The position numbers and the translations under genes were made by a program. The notes beneath the pieces were generated by a model that was not told the DNA's origin, searched no databases, and saw nothing but the letters and a program-made list of their open reading frames with translations. Below, in pieces: positions 31,717 to 39,977 of a stretch of 64,000 bases of DNA. This DNA is from Acidobacteriota bacterium (GTDB taxonomy: Bacteria; Acidobacteriota; Terriglobia; 20CM-2-55-15): assembly GCA_022821145.1 (NCBI GenBank), contig JAJEEE010000052.1, forward strand, positions 1 to 64,000, written 5' to 3'. The stretch's first letter is position 1; each line of letters starts with the position of its first letter.

Positions 31717-31812
31717 GGCAGTGGAGTAACCGACCTTGGAGGGTCCGCCCCGGGGCGTGGCGGCGGGATGGGATTCACCCGGGAGAAAAGGCGCCGCCCG
31801 CCGCGCGAATGA
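31552..31812 (+). CDS. small single-pass membrane protein
   Basis: 86 residues from ATG 31552 with GGAGA upstream. The N-terminus MATEPIARQSPVPAEKNHFE is soluble, one helix follows (IGWATGAITAILLYLIAS), then a Gly-rich and basic tail (GGSAPGRGGGMGFTREKRRR). In both repeat copies this gene starts 43 bases from the Nmad3 start on the opposite strand. The 27.7-kb copy is frameshifted and this one is intact. No family recognised. Confidence 0.55.
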   Translation: MATEPIARQSPVPAEKNHFERMKNASRSLSENVFRMWIGWATGAITAILLYLIASGSGVTDLGGSAPGRGGGMGFTREKRRRPPRE

Positions 31813-31905
31813 TTCTCGCCCAGTTCTCCTCGGAGCAGTAGGGCGGCTGCCAGCATTCAAGCCGTGTATCACGCGCTCGAATCAGCGATGTTGTCGGAGT
31901 GACAG

Positions 31906-32790
31906 ATGGTGAATTTCGGTGCTGCCGCGCCGTCGGCGATTATCAGGGCATCCGTGTCGAGTCTTCCAGAGGCGCTGAAGGCCCTATGGCGGAAAGCGGG
32001 CTGGGTGCTGGAGGACGCGGCCGTCGTCGATGCGCGCCATCTGGTACTCGCGGTCCGCGTCGACCATTCGTCGTCGATCATCGGAACCGGCATCGCGGGG
32101 CAGTTGACGAAATACACGGACCACGAAGACCACGCCCCGTACCACGCCGAACACCTGAAGCTTGCTACCCTGCGTCACTTTCGGGAACAACACGGGGATC
32201 TCGAAGGCGCCTGGGATCCGATGGAGGGAAGAATCCGGATCACGTCGACCCTGGAGGAGATGTGCCGAAGGCATGGTGTGCCAAGCGTGTCCCAGGGCGC
32301 CCACTTGGTCACGGCAGATGTGGTCTACCAGACGGACGACACGAGCTTCATATACAGCACCTCACGGGCAGAAAGTCTTGCCCCCCGGAACGAGCACTGG
32401 AAGGTCGTGTCGCGCATTCGCGATGTCGCGAAGCTCGCGCTGCTTCTCGGCGCCGAATTCGCAAGACAATGCGATGAGGGTCAACTCACCGCGGTGACCG
32501 GGCTGGATCGGCTTGTCACCGCCGCCGTTCGGAGTTCAGGATTGAACTCGGTGGTGCACGTTCATCACGGCGCGGTCATCTACGATGACAACTCCGGCGA
32601 AACCCTCTTCAAGAGGTTTCCGGAACATGTAAGGGGTGTCGCCGCGCATTTTTTCAAGCGGCCGGCATTCGAGTATCAGCAGGAGTACCGGTTCGTTCTC
32701 TCTGCTCGGGGCGGGCGGCCCGTCGAAGATGAGTTCTATTTGAAGATTACGCCCGAGCTTCGTGCCGAATTCCGGAGGCCGGGAGAGTAG
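31906..32790 (+). CDS. hypothetical protein, 294 residues
   Basis: A clean, soluble-looking protein. Landmarks: SLPEALKALWRKAGWVLEDA, YHAEHLKLATLRHFREQHGD, a helical middle (RIRDVAKLALLLGAEFAR), and near the C-terminus FFKRPAFEYQQEYRFVLSAR. That last segment is weakly like DUF2971 (E-x-E-x-R after a K-x-x-x-[FY] stretch), a family seen beside phage-defence genes. This is a hint only. It is the last gene of the accessory island and converges on the DUF6152 fusion. Confidence 0.6.
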   Translation: MVNFGAAAPSAIIRASVSSLPEALKALWRKAGWVLEDAAVVDARHLVLAVRVDHSSSIIGTGIAGQLTKYTDHEDHAPYHAEHLKLATLRHFREQHGDLEGAWDPMEGRIRITSTLEEMCRRHGVPSVSQGAHLVTADVVYQTDDTSFIYSTSRAESLAPRNEHWKVVSRIRDVAKLALLLGAEFARQCDEGQLTAVTGLDRLVTAAVRSSGLNSVVHVHHGAVIYDDNSGETLFKRFPEHVRGVAAHFFKRPAFEYQQEYRFVLSARGGRPVEDEFYLKITPELRAEFRRPGE

Positions 32791-32841
32791 GCGTCGACGA
32801 CCACCCGCCGCGCGTCTCTGTCAGAGCCGGTACGATTCGAA

Positions 32842-33429
32842 TTATCTGGCCTGGAACCGCCGGGCCGTTTCCGGATCGCAGTCGTACCGGCTCAACTCGA
32901 TTTGCGGCGCGTAGATCAATTCCCGGCTGTGGATGAGCGGTTCGGCGATGAACTCCGGGTCCTCAAGAACGAACTCGACCGTCATCCGGGTGCCGCCGTC
33001 GTTCAACCGGTACCGCTCGACGACATGCTTGCCGGCGCCGGACGGAACGCCGATCTGGTAGGGCGAGCGGTGGTCCGTGAAGTGGGTCGTGTCCACGATG
33101 AGCGTGTCGCCGTCCCAGCGGCCGGTCGAGTGGCCGCTGGGGAAGCGTTCGCCGATCTCGGGGTGCGGGCGGCCGTCCATGTAGACGGTGCGTTCCTCGT
33201 CCCAGAACTCGCTGCGGATCGTGATGACGGGTTCGTCCGGATCGATCACGATCTGGATGGGGAACAGGTTGCTCGAAACGATCATGGCCGGCGTGGGACG
33301 GCCGATGCATTGCGATTCCGGGTTCTCCGCGGCGAACCCGTCGTAGGCGGCCCGCGCCGCCTCGCCCGCTTCGGTCAACTCCAGTTGCGCCGTGAAGAAG
33401 CCGTCGAATCCGCCGGGGTAGGCGACCAA
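32842..33429 (-). pseudogene. C-terminal (WDGDTLIV) half of a split DUF6152 fusion protein
   Basis: 195 codons that continue, in the same frame and directly after a TAG, the gene at 33430-33885. If it were translated alone it would need the TTG immediately after the stop. Content: CIGRPTPAMIVSSNLFPIQI, YMDGRPHPEIGERFPSGHST, GRWDGDTLIVDTTHFTDH, HVVERYRL, matching the separate WEGDTLVV-family proteins of this window. There is no signal peptide of its own, which argues that it is the second half of one 347-codon gene. Confidence 0.75.
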
Positions 33430-33885
33430 CTACGAGCTTCGCGCCATCCATGTCCCGTTCAGGCTGGTGGCGACGGCGTTTTCCTCGAGCTGGCGAACAG
33501 TCGGTTCGGCCGTCCCCTCGTCGAACGCCGTGGGGAGAACGAGTCCACCTTCCTTCTCGATGGAATACAGCAGACCGTAGGGGCGGCCGCTGAGCTCGGG
33601 ATGGGCCGACACCGTGACCCGCTCGCCGACGGCCAACGAGTCGCGCGTCCATCCCATCCGCGTCGTGGTGATCGTCGAACCCAGTTGCAGCGTCCATTCG
33701 ATCCGCTCGCCGCCGGCCGAAACGGTCTCGACGGAGAAATAGACATGCGGATTGCGCCACGCCAATTCCGTCACCGTCCCCTCGATGGTCACGAGTGAAT
33801 TCATGTCCAGGCCGGCGTTGCTGTGGTGCGCGGCGGCCGGCCCGGCGAGTCCCAGGGACAATATGAAGCTTGCGATGTTCCGCAT
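33430..33885 (-). pseudogene. N-terminal DUF6152 half of a split fusion protein
   Basis: 151 residues from ATG 33885. A signal peptide (IASFILSLGLAGPAAA) is followed by AHHSNAGLDMNSLVTIEGTV, TELAWRNPHVYFSVE and GERVTVSAHPE, the DUF6152 pattern. It ends GTWMARSS at TAG 33432-33430, and the next codon in the same frame starts the WDGDTLIV half. A single base change or a sequencing error would restore one open frame. Alternatively both halves are made, the second by read-through or from TTG. Intact homologues of about 350 residues with both parts would settle it. Confidence 0.75.
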
Positions 33886-33992
33886 CGATGTCCTCTGCGC
33901 CGTTCGAAGGAGTCGAAGACGTATTTGTGGCTGATCCGAATCATGGGGCCGCGCGTCACGCCGGGCGATCGGGCGGCCGCCGTCGTCCCGGA

Positions 33993-34958
33993 TCACCCCG
34001 GGGCCCCGCAGCGCTCGGGGCGGGCCCTGTCGGTCGGCGCCGCCGTGACGCGCCCTGCAGCGTTCAACTCGTCGAAAGCCACCTGCTGCAGCGCGCCGGC
34101 TTCGGCCTGGGAGATTCCCAACTCGTAGGCCGAGCACTCGTGCGGGCCGAGAGACCGCGGGTCGCGGCCGGTGACGTTGCCCCATACGACCAGCGCCTCC
34201 AGGTAGTAGCCGTACGTGCTGGCGTGGTAGTGGTCGTACGTCCACAGGTCGATCCGGCCGAACTCGATCCCGTCGTACGGGTTGGGGTCCGCGACGCCCA
34301 TCGCCATGGCGCGCGTCCAGGCCTCCCCGACCGGATTGACCGACGTGACGGCCGGCGCGCCCTCGGCCGCCCGATCGTATCCGGCCCGGACGTCGCGCGC
34401 CATGGCCTCGATCGGTTCTCCGTACCAGGCGCCGTCTTCGGGGTAGACCTCGTCGGCGCGGGACCATGTGGCCGTCAGGTAGACCGAGACGTTCGGGTTC
34501 TGGTCCTGGAAGATGCCGGACAGTTCCCGGGTCGTCGCGATTAGCTTGGAAGGATCCCGCGGATTGTCGAAGTCGAGCGTGCTCTGTCCGTGCATCACGA
34601 CGACGTCCCATGGCCGCTCGATGCGGTCGAGCCTGTTCTCGATGTGAAACTCCAGCCCGCTGCCGGGCTGGGTCTCGACGTACACTTCGTAGCCGAGGCC
34701 CGCCTGGTCCGCGAAGGACTTGAACAGGGCCGGGACGCCGCCGATTCCCTGGGCGTTCAAGTCGGTGACGGTGTCGGAACGGTAGAAGCGGACCGGAGAG
34801 CCGGCCCCGAAGGTGAAACTGTTTCCGATGAACAGGATGCTCGTATCGGATTGCGCTTCGAGCAGAGAGGGTGCGAGAAGCCCCGTGATCGCGAGAATCC
34901 GCGCGAGTCGAACTGCCCGCTTACCGGGAGACTTCGGGTGGAGGGTCCTTCCGTTCAT
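33993..34958 (-). CDS. secreted SGNH/GDSL-type hydrolase
   Basis: 321 residues with a signal segment (RLARILAITGLLAPSLLEAQ). ILFIGNSFTFGAG is block I of the SGNH fold with the nucleophile Ser, VVVMHGQSTLDFD covers the later conserved Asn/Gly blocks, and YDHYHASTYGYYLEALV carries the C-terminal D-x-x-H catalytic pair. Such enzymes are esterases on sugar acetyl groups or lipids. The stop-proximal tail is Arg/Pro-rich. It lies between two DUF6152-type genes on the same strand. Confidence 0.75.
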   Translation of the reverse strand: MNGRTLHPKSPGKRAVRLARILAITGLLAPSLLEAQSDTSILFIGNSFTFGAGSPVRFYRSDTVTDLNAQGIGGVPALFKSFADQAGLGYEVYVETQPGSGLEFHIENRLDRIERPWDVVVMHGQSTLDFDNPRDPSKLIATTRELSGIFQDQNPNVSVYLTATWSRADEVYPEDGAWYGEPIEAMARDVRAGYDRAAEGAPAVTSVNPVGEAWTRAMAMGVADPNPYDGIEFGRIDLWTYDHYHASTYGYYLEALVVWGNVTGRDPRSLGPHECSAYELGISQAEAGALQQVAFDELNAAGRVTAAPTDRARPERCGAPG

Positions 34959-35045
34959 CGGTTTCTCCTGTCGTCGGGCGCGCTTCGTGTGGGTGTCCCG
35001 AGTCGTGGGTAACGTCGCTGTCGCCGATGGGCCCGGCCCCGGCGC

Positions 35046-35540
35046 CTAATCGGGATCCTGCTCTTCGCTGCCGATGCCGAGGGCTTCTTCCGCCTCCGCC
35101 CGCGAGGCGAAGCCCATCTCGATCCATCCGGGCCATTCCTCGGTCCGCCGACTGGCGGCGCAGCCGCCGTCGCTCGGGTTGTAGACCGTCCCGTCGCCGG
35201 TGATGACGAGGCCGATCGCGCCGCCGGCCCGGCCGTCATGCAGCGGGCAGTGGACCATGGTGATCGCATCTCCGGGTCGGAGCGTGAACCCGTTCATGCC
35301 GGGATCCCGTCCGAGGATCGCGGCCGGGGCCGCTCCCTCGAATCCCCACTGCGTGCCGTCCGCGTCCACCAGGTAGAGAAGCACGTGGGGGCTGTTGAAG
35401 CCCCATCGCACCACCTCGCCGACGACCACCTCCTCGCGGGCACGGTCGAACATGGAGAAGCTGTGATGGGCTTCGCCGCCGGGCGCCATGAGTGTCGCGA
35501 ACGTCAGAACGGACGCGGGAATCAAGACTGTACGCATCAC
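35046..35540 (-). CDS. DUF6152-family secreted protein
   Basis: 164 residues. Signal peptide LIPASVLTFATLMAPGGEA, then AHHSFSMFDRAREEVVVGEV, VRWGFNSPHVLLYLV, and a C-terminal extension with GCAASRRTEEWPGW. The HHSF start and the N-P/S-H-V strand place it in DUF6152, although it is more divergent than the copies at 8372 and 39405. It follows the gene at 35592 by 51 bases. Confidence 0.7.
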   Translation of the reverse strand: MMRTVLIPASVLTFATLMAPGGEAHHSFSMFDRAREEVVVGEVVRWGFNSPHVLLYLVDADGTQWGFEGAAPAAILGRDPGMNGFTLRPGDAITMVHCPLHDGRAGGAIGLVITGDGTVYNPSDGGCAASRRTEEWPGWIEMGFASRAEAEEALGIGSEEQDPD

Positions 35541-35591
35541 CGGACATCTCCTCGTCGCTGCAGGCCCCCGGGACCGATGCGGGCGCGGGTT

Positions 35592-36554
35592 CTATCGGAC
35601 GCGGTCATCGAATATCGGATTCCGTTCCTGACCGGGCAGGTCGGCCGGCAGGTCCGGTGTCTCTCTCGGTCCGCGGACGTCGAAATAGCCTTCGTCGCCG
35701 GGAAGCAGAAACTGCGTCTGGCCGTCGTCGGTCAGATAGGTGTTCCGGTTCGTGTCGCATTCCCAGTGGCGGATTCGGAATCCGACGTTCTCCAGGTCGT
35801 TCCGGCGGCGGTAGGTGTAGGTCAGGGTCAATGGTTCCGCCAACGAAAGCGCGTCGTAGAACGTCGCGTTGACGACGAGCCGCTGGTCCCCGTTGGCGAA
35901 GTTCTCCATGCGCCAGATCTCGACGCTTTCGAACTGGTTGCTCGTCGGCGGCAGCCCGCGGAACCAGTCGTTGGGGTAGACGTCGACCGTGTGCACGATC
36001 AGCATGTCATCGGCCCAGAACCCGACCGCATCGCCGAGCGGGAAGTGCGTGCCGTCGACGTTCCGGTGTTCCTGGCCGATGTAGATACGGCGATTCTCGT
36101 TGGCCAGATCGTTGAGTTGCCAAGCCTGGTCGGGAGTGTTGACGAACTCGCGGACGTACGGCTCCATCAGGAATCGCGGATAGCCGGCCGGTTCGCACGC
36201 GGTCAGCCGGTCATAGGCCTGTTCGCCGTGTTCCTCGATCAGATCCAGGCGCATCTGGAACGCGGCCGCGTACTCGGGCGTGAGCACGCCCTCGACCAGC
36301 TCTCCCTCCTGGACGAACGCGCCTCGCGAACCGTTCCCGCCTCCGGACCAGAGTCCCTCCCACTTCGGCACGGACTCGTAGGTGTGGCGCGTGCCGCCCG
36401 CGTGGGTCTCGAAGAGAAAATCGTAGTGCTCCCGGGAGGTCTCGAAGTTGCGGGGCGGCTCCATCGGTTCGGGCACGCCCTGCGCCATCGCCCCGCCCGC
36501 GGCCCCGGCCAGCAGCAGAACGATGGATGCGAAGACCTGTTTCCGGACCGTCAT
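35592..36554 (-). CDS. secreted protein, divergent WEGDTLVV family
   Basis: 320 residues with signal peptide ASIVLLLAGAAGGAMAQ. The mature part has a KWEGLWSGGGNGSRG segment, AYDRLTACEPAGYPRFLMEP, then IYIGQEHRNVDGTHFPLGDA, GFWADDMLIVHTVDVYPND, where W-x-D-D-M-L-I-V replaces the usual WEGDTLVV. It ends with a YRRRNDLENVGFRIRHWECD segment. Same periplasmic family by layout; function unknown. It is grouped with the DUF6152 gene downstream. Confidence 0.65.
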   Translation of the reverse strand: MTVRKQVFASIVLLLAGAAGGAMAQGVPEPMEPPRNFETSREHYDFLFETHAGGTRHTYESVPKWEGLWSGGGNGSRGAFVQEGELVEGVLTPEYAAAFQMRLDLIEEHGEQAYDRLTACEPAGYPRFLMEPYVREFVNTPDQAWQLNDLANENRRIYIGQEHRNVDGTHFPLGDAVGFWADDMLIVHTVDVYPNDWFRGLPPTSNQFESVEIWRMENFANGDQRLVVNATFYDALSLAEPLTLTYTYRRRNDLENVGFRIRHWECDTNRNTYLTDDGQTQFLLPGDEGYFDVRGPRETPDLPADLPGQERNPIFDDRVR

Positions 36555-36608
36555 GATGCCCTCCTCTGCTCCGTCTCCTGAACGACGCTGGTTCTCAGCC
36601 GTTCGGGA

Positions 36609-37442
36609 TCAGCGCGACGTCTTCGAATGACTGTCGAAAAACTCGAAGATGTCGGGCATGCCGTCCGCGATCACGCTCATGTGGTCGCCGCCGGCGAACT
36701 CGTGGTACTCGTGGGTCATGTCGAGTTCCTCGAGCTTGGCCGCCCATCGCCGCGCGCCCTCCACAAGGCCGTCCTCGTCGCCGACCACGAGGATCACCGG
36801 CATGTCCGGGATCGAGGCCAGCGAGTCCGGATCCAGACCCATCGCGGCCGGAGCGATCGGCGCGAGCGCCGCCCAGATCGCTGCGTGCTTGACGCCCAGG
36901 TGAAGGGCGCCGGCGCCGCCCATCGAATGCCCCAGCAGGTAGATCCGGTTCTCGTCGACGTTGAACTCCTCGCGGGCCATCTCGAGCACGTTCATGACAT
37001 CGATCTCGCTCAGCTCGCGCACGCGGGCGGGGTCCGTGACCTCGCCCCCGCCCCCGCGTCCGAAACCGCGTTCGCGCCCGTCGCCCCTCGCCGGGATGCC
37101 GTACCAGCCCGCCGAGTTGTATCCCATCGGCGTCACCAGAATGTAGCCGCCTTCCTCGGCGAGCTCGACGGCGCGGTAGGTTTCGCGGACGAACGTGTCC
37201 TGGCTTCCGCCCAGGCCATGCAGACCGACGATCAAGGGGCTCGGCCGATCGCTGGTGACCTTCGAGGAAACGAACACGGCGTACGGAAGCTCCTCGCCCG
37301 TTTCCTCGAGCACGTAAGTCCTCTGTTGGGCGCGCGGGTCGACGGGCCCGAACGCGCCCCGCTGCGCCGTCAGCGGCGTCGAGGCGAAGCCGAGCGCCAG
37401 CCAGCCGATCAGTCCCGTTCTCACCATGCGGTTCGATTTCAT
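36609..37442 (-). CDS. secreted alpha/beta-hydrolase (PHB-depolymerase/feruloyl-esterase-like)
   Basis: 277 residues from ATG 37442 with signal peptide LIGWLALGFASTPLTAQ. PLIVGLHGLGGSQDTF is the oxyanion-hole region, IYLLGHSMGGAGALHLG holds the nucleophile Ser (G-H-S-M-G), VILVVGDEDGLV the Asp, and FAGGDHMSV the His. The layout fits the esterase_PHB/LpqC type that cleaves polyester or feruloyl-sugar esters. In the plant-polymer setting of this window a carbohydrate-esterase role is plausible but inferred. Confidence 0.8.
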   Translation of the reverse strand: MKSNRMVRTGLIGWLALGFASTPLTAQRGAFGPVDPRAQQRTYVLEETGEELPYAVFVSSKVTSDRPSPLIVGLHGLGGSQDTFVRETYRAVELAEEGGYILVTPMGYNSAGWYGIPARGDGRERGFGRGGGGEVTDPARVRELSEIDVMNVLEMAREEFNVDENRIYLLGHSMGGAGALHLGVKHAAIWAALAPIAPAAMGLDPDSLASIPDMPVILVVGDEDGLVEGARRWAAKLEELDMTHEYHEFAGGDHMSVIADGMPDIFEFFDSHSKTSR

Positions 37443-37676
37443 GACCACTCCCGGTTGAAGCCTCGGCGCCGCGATCTGTCCCTCGTTATCGACGCCAACC
37501 CGGCGTCTTCGCATCGACCGTCCCCGAATTCCGGATCCGGCTCCAGTGGGGGAAACCGTCGAATTATCCCCCGCCGTCGAGCCGTGGGGAAAGTGGAAAA
37601 CTCGACGAGGTATTGGAGGTTCTTGTGGGGACGGCGCACTCTGAAGCGTGAGGACGGCCAGCGGTTGGGACGGCCG
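37443..37676. other. intergenic region
   Basis: 234 bases between two minus-strand genes. No supported gene; a promoter for the esterase is expected here but no convincing boxes were identified. Confidence 0.3.
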
Positions 37677-38558
37677 TCACTGCTCCACGGGTTGCCTCCA
37701 GCGGGAGTAATCGGTGATCAACAGGTTCGCGGGATCGTAGGGAGAAATGTGACGCCGGACGCCGTTCTCGTCCTCGAGACACTCGTCCTCGATGATCCGC
37801 GCTCCCGGCTCGGTGACACGGCCGAGAACGACCCGGATCGTCCAGGGTCTCGCGTACACGACCGGATCGTCCATCCGCGCCTCGTACACGATCGTATCGG
37901 GCCCGGTCATCCGGTACCGCTCGACGACGTGGAAGTCGGTGCTGTGGTAGTTTCCCGCCTGGTCCAGCCACAGTTGATCGGTGAGCGCCACGACATCGGC
38001 GACCAGCGTGTCTCCCTCCCAACGATAACGCGTATCGCCCATCCAGAAATCGGCGGCCTCGAAGTGCGGCCGGGTGTCGGGATAGAACACGCGAAAGGCG
38101 TGATTCTCCTGGTAGACGATGGCGAGATTTCCGGGGCTCTGAAGAATCTGCAACGGAGTGGGAACGTACGTTGCACGGGGCACGCCGGCCTGGTAGCACT
38201 TGCTCGAGGGATCGGCCGTGGCCCGGGTTCGGAAGTTCTCTTCGCGTTGCGCGAGTGCTTCGGGTCGGTACGGGATCCTCCCGTCGGGCGGATCCACGAC
38301 GATGCTCTCCGAGGCGGCGATGCCGTCCCCGCCCGGGTGGCCCTCGAGGTTCACATGGGCCGTTCCCCGGACTTGCCAGATACCCCTGAAGTCCGGCGTC
38401 TGGCCGTCCCACAGGCGGGGTGGAACGAACGGCGTCGTTCGACTCGCCTCTTGCGCGGCGGTCGGAACTGTGGTCGCGGGGATTCCGGCGACCACCGTCG
38501 CGATGACGGCGACCGCCGCCGGGGCGCCGACGAGCCGCATGGCGTGGGCCGTTCTCAT
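37677..38558 (-). CDS. secreted protein of the WEGDTLVV-motif family
   Basis: 293 residues from ATG 38558, whose first bases overlap the upstream stop (ATGA). Signal segment GAPAAVAVIATVVAGIPATT. Motifs in family order: TPDFRGIWQVRGTAHVNLEG, KCYQAGVPRATYVPTPLQIL, YRWEGDTLVADVVALTD, YARPWTIRVVLGR, and a late Cys in IIEDECLE. It resembles the gene at 9843-10700 most closely. Function unknown. Confidence 0.7.
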   Translation of the reverse strand: MRTAHAMRLVGAPAAVAVIATVVAGIPATTVPTAAQEASRTTPFVPPRLWDGQTPDFRGIWQVRGTAHVNLEGHPGGDGIAASESIVVDPPDGRIPYRPEALAQREENFRTRATADPSSKCYQAGVPRATYVPTPLQILQSPGNLAIVYQENHAFRVFYPDTRPHFEAADFWMGDTRYRWEGDTLVADVVALTDQLWLDQAGNYHSTDFHVVERYRMTGPDTIVYEARMDDPVVYARPWTIRVVLGRVTEPGARIIEDECLEDENGVRRHISPYDPANLLITDYSRWRQPVEQ

Positions 38559-39397
38559 CGCACCCGCTCCCTGGGCCCGCCGTCTTCCTCGGTGTAGTGC
38601 TGGAGGCTGCGTTCGCCTTCCAGACAACTGTACTCCAGGATCTGCTGGTCCGCGGGCACGCGTTTCAGCGTAAAACGGAACTCGACCGGCTCGACAAAGA
38701 CAGTCGGGTCGGTGACGGTGGCTTCATAGAGTATCGTCTCGCTGTCGAGCAGCGTGAACCGTTCCAGAACGTGTTCGTTGTGGTCGACGAAGTTGCCTTC
38801 CATGTCCAGCCAGGTTCGCCCGTTGAAGTTGCTCACGTCGACGACGAACGTGTCGCCTTCCCATCGGCCGCGCGAGTCCCCGTTCCACGCCCAGTAGTTT
38901 TCCGGATGCGGGCTGTTGTCGGTGGGGATGATGCGGACGTCGTGCATGGCCTCGTGGAGCAGCGCCACGTAGTTCTCGTCCTGAATGATGTACACGGGGT
39001 AGAGCGCCGCGGGTTGGTCGAGCGCGCGCGGCACTCCAGGAATGTGGCAGCGAGCCTCGGGGTCCAGGTACCGGTTCTGCCGACGATACTCTCTCTCGCG
39101 AAGGGCTTCGGGAGTGTACGGGTATTCGCGAGGCGCCGGGCCGCCCCCTCGACCGCGGCCGCCGGCGGGCGCGGCGAAATTCGTTCCGTCGAGTGAGCCG
39201 ATGAACAGGCCCTGAAAGCTCCCGGTGCTCTTCAACCAGAGGCCCTGCAGGTCAGGCGTCCCGTCGGGAAGACGAGGCAGCTCGGCGCTGGGGGCCGCCG
39301 GCTCATCCGGCGCTTGCGCGAAGAGCGGAGCGGCCAAGCACGCGCCGAGCATGACGAGCGCCGCCGTACGGACATGGCGTCCATGAATGGCCTTCAT
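38555..39397 (-). CDS. secreted protein of the WEGDTLVV-motif family
   Basis: 280 residues with signal peptide ALVMLGACLAAPLFAQ. Motifs: DGTPDLQGLWLKSTGSFQG, ARCHIPGVPRALDQPAALYP, WNGDSRGRWEGDTFVVDVSN, LERFTLLD, and a late EYSCLEGERS. It is the middle gene of a DUF6152 (39405) - WEGDTLVV - WEGDTLVV cluster; the 8.4-10.7 kb cluster has the same content in the opposite transcriptional order (two WEGDTLVV genes, then DUF6152). Confidence 0.7.
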   Translation of the reverse strand: MKAIHGRHVRTAALVMLGACLAAPLFAQAPDEPAAPSAELPRLPDGTPDLQGLWLKSTGSFQGLFIGSLDGTNFAAPAGGRGRGGGPAPREYPYTPEALREREYRRQNRYLDPEARCHIPGVPRALDQPAALYPVYIIQDENYVALLHEAMHDVRIIPTDNSPHPENYWAWNGDSRGRWEGDTFVVDVSNFNGRTWLDMEGNFVDHNEHVLERFTLLDSETILYEATVTDPTVFVEPVEFRFTLKRVPADQQILEYSCLEGERSLQHYTEEDGGPRERVR

Positions 39398-39404
39398 CGT
39401 TCCC

Positions 39405-39800
39405 TCACTGCCGGGGCGCGGTACCGGAGAAGACCTGGCGGCCGTCGGCCAGTGTGACTCGCGCGGCGTTCGCCGTGTTCGATCCGTCCTTGGCGCGGTA
39501 CGCGTCGATCGTCACCTCATCTCCCGCCTGGAGCGTGTCCTTGGTCCACCCCAGCCTCATCAGGCCGTTCGGGTTCGAGGTCTCGACCATCCACTGGATC
39601 GTCTGGCCGTCCTGTCCCGTGACGTCGATCGTGATCCATCCGTGAGGGTTGATCATCTCCCATTTCGCCACGGTCCCCTGAAGCGTCACCGGCAGTTCGA
39701 AATCGAACTCCGCGGAGAACGCGTGATGGGCGAGCGCGTGGCCGCCAGTGGCCAGTGCCGCGAACATGGCCATCAGAAACGTGCACGCATTGGGCTTCAC
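39405..39800 (-). CDS. DUF6152-family secreted protein
   Basis: 131 residues from GTG 39800, preceded by AGGTAGGA. Signal peptide FLMAMFAALATGGHALA, then HHAFSAEFDFELPVTLQGTV, NPHGWITIDV, GLMRLGWTKDTLQAGDEV. It is close to the copy at 8372-8800 (AHHAFSAEFD, NPHSWITIEV). A longer start at 39845 is possible but gives an odd N-terminus before the signal peptide. Confidence 0.8.
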   Translation of the reverse strand: MKPNACTFLMAMFAALATGGHALAHHAFSAEFDFELPVTLQGTVAKWEMINPHGWITIDVTGQDGQTIQWMVETSNPNGLMRLGWTKDTLQAGDEVTIDAYRAKDGSNTANAARVTLADGRQVFSGTAPRQ

Positions 39801-39977
39801 GGTCCTACCTCCCCAGACCTGCGCGAAAAGCGCTTGAGCGAACACTAGGATTCCGACATGTTCACTGTCAAGTTGTTCGATGGTCGTGGTCGAGGCTTTC
39901 CCGGCGCCGTGCCCCGAAAGCTCGCTTCCGGCGAGACTCCATCCGCCTCCTTACGCACATGCTATAGTCCGCTTCGT
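39801..39977. promoter_or_regulatory. divergent promoter region of the uronate operon
   Basis: 177 bases between the DUF6152 gene (minus) and the uronate operon (plus). On the plus strand TATAGT (39963-39968) resembles a -10 box and ends nine bases before the GTG chosen as start at 39978, so the message could be leaderless. No operator palindrome stands out. Confidence 0.4.
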
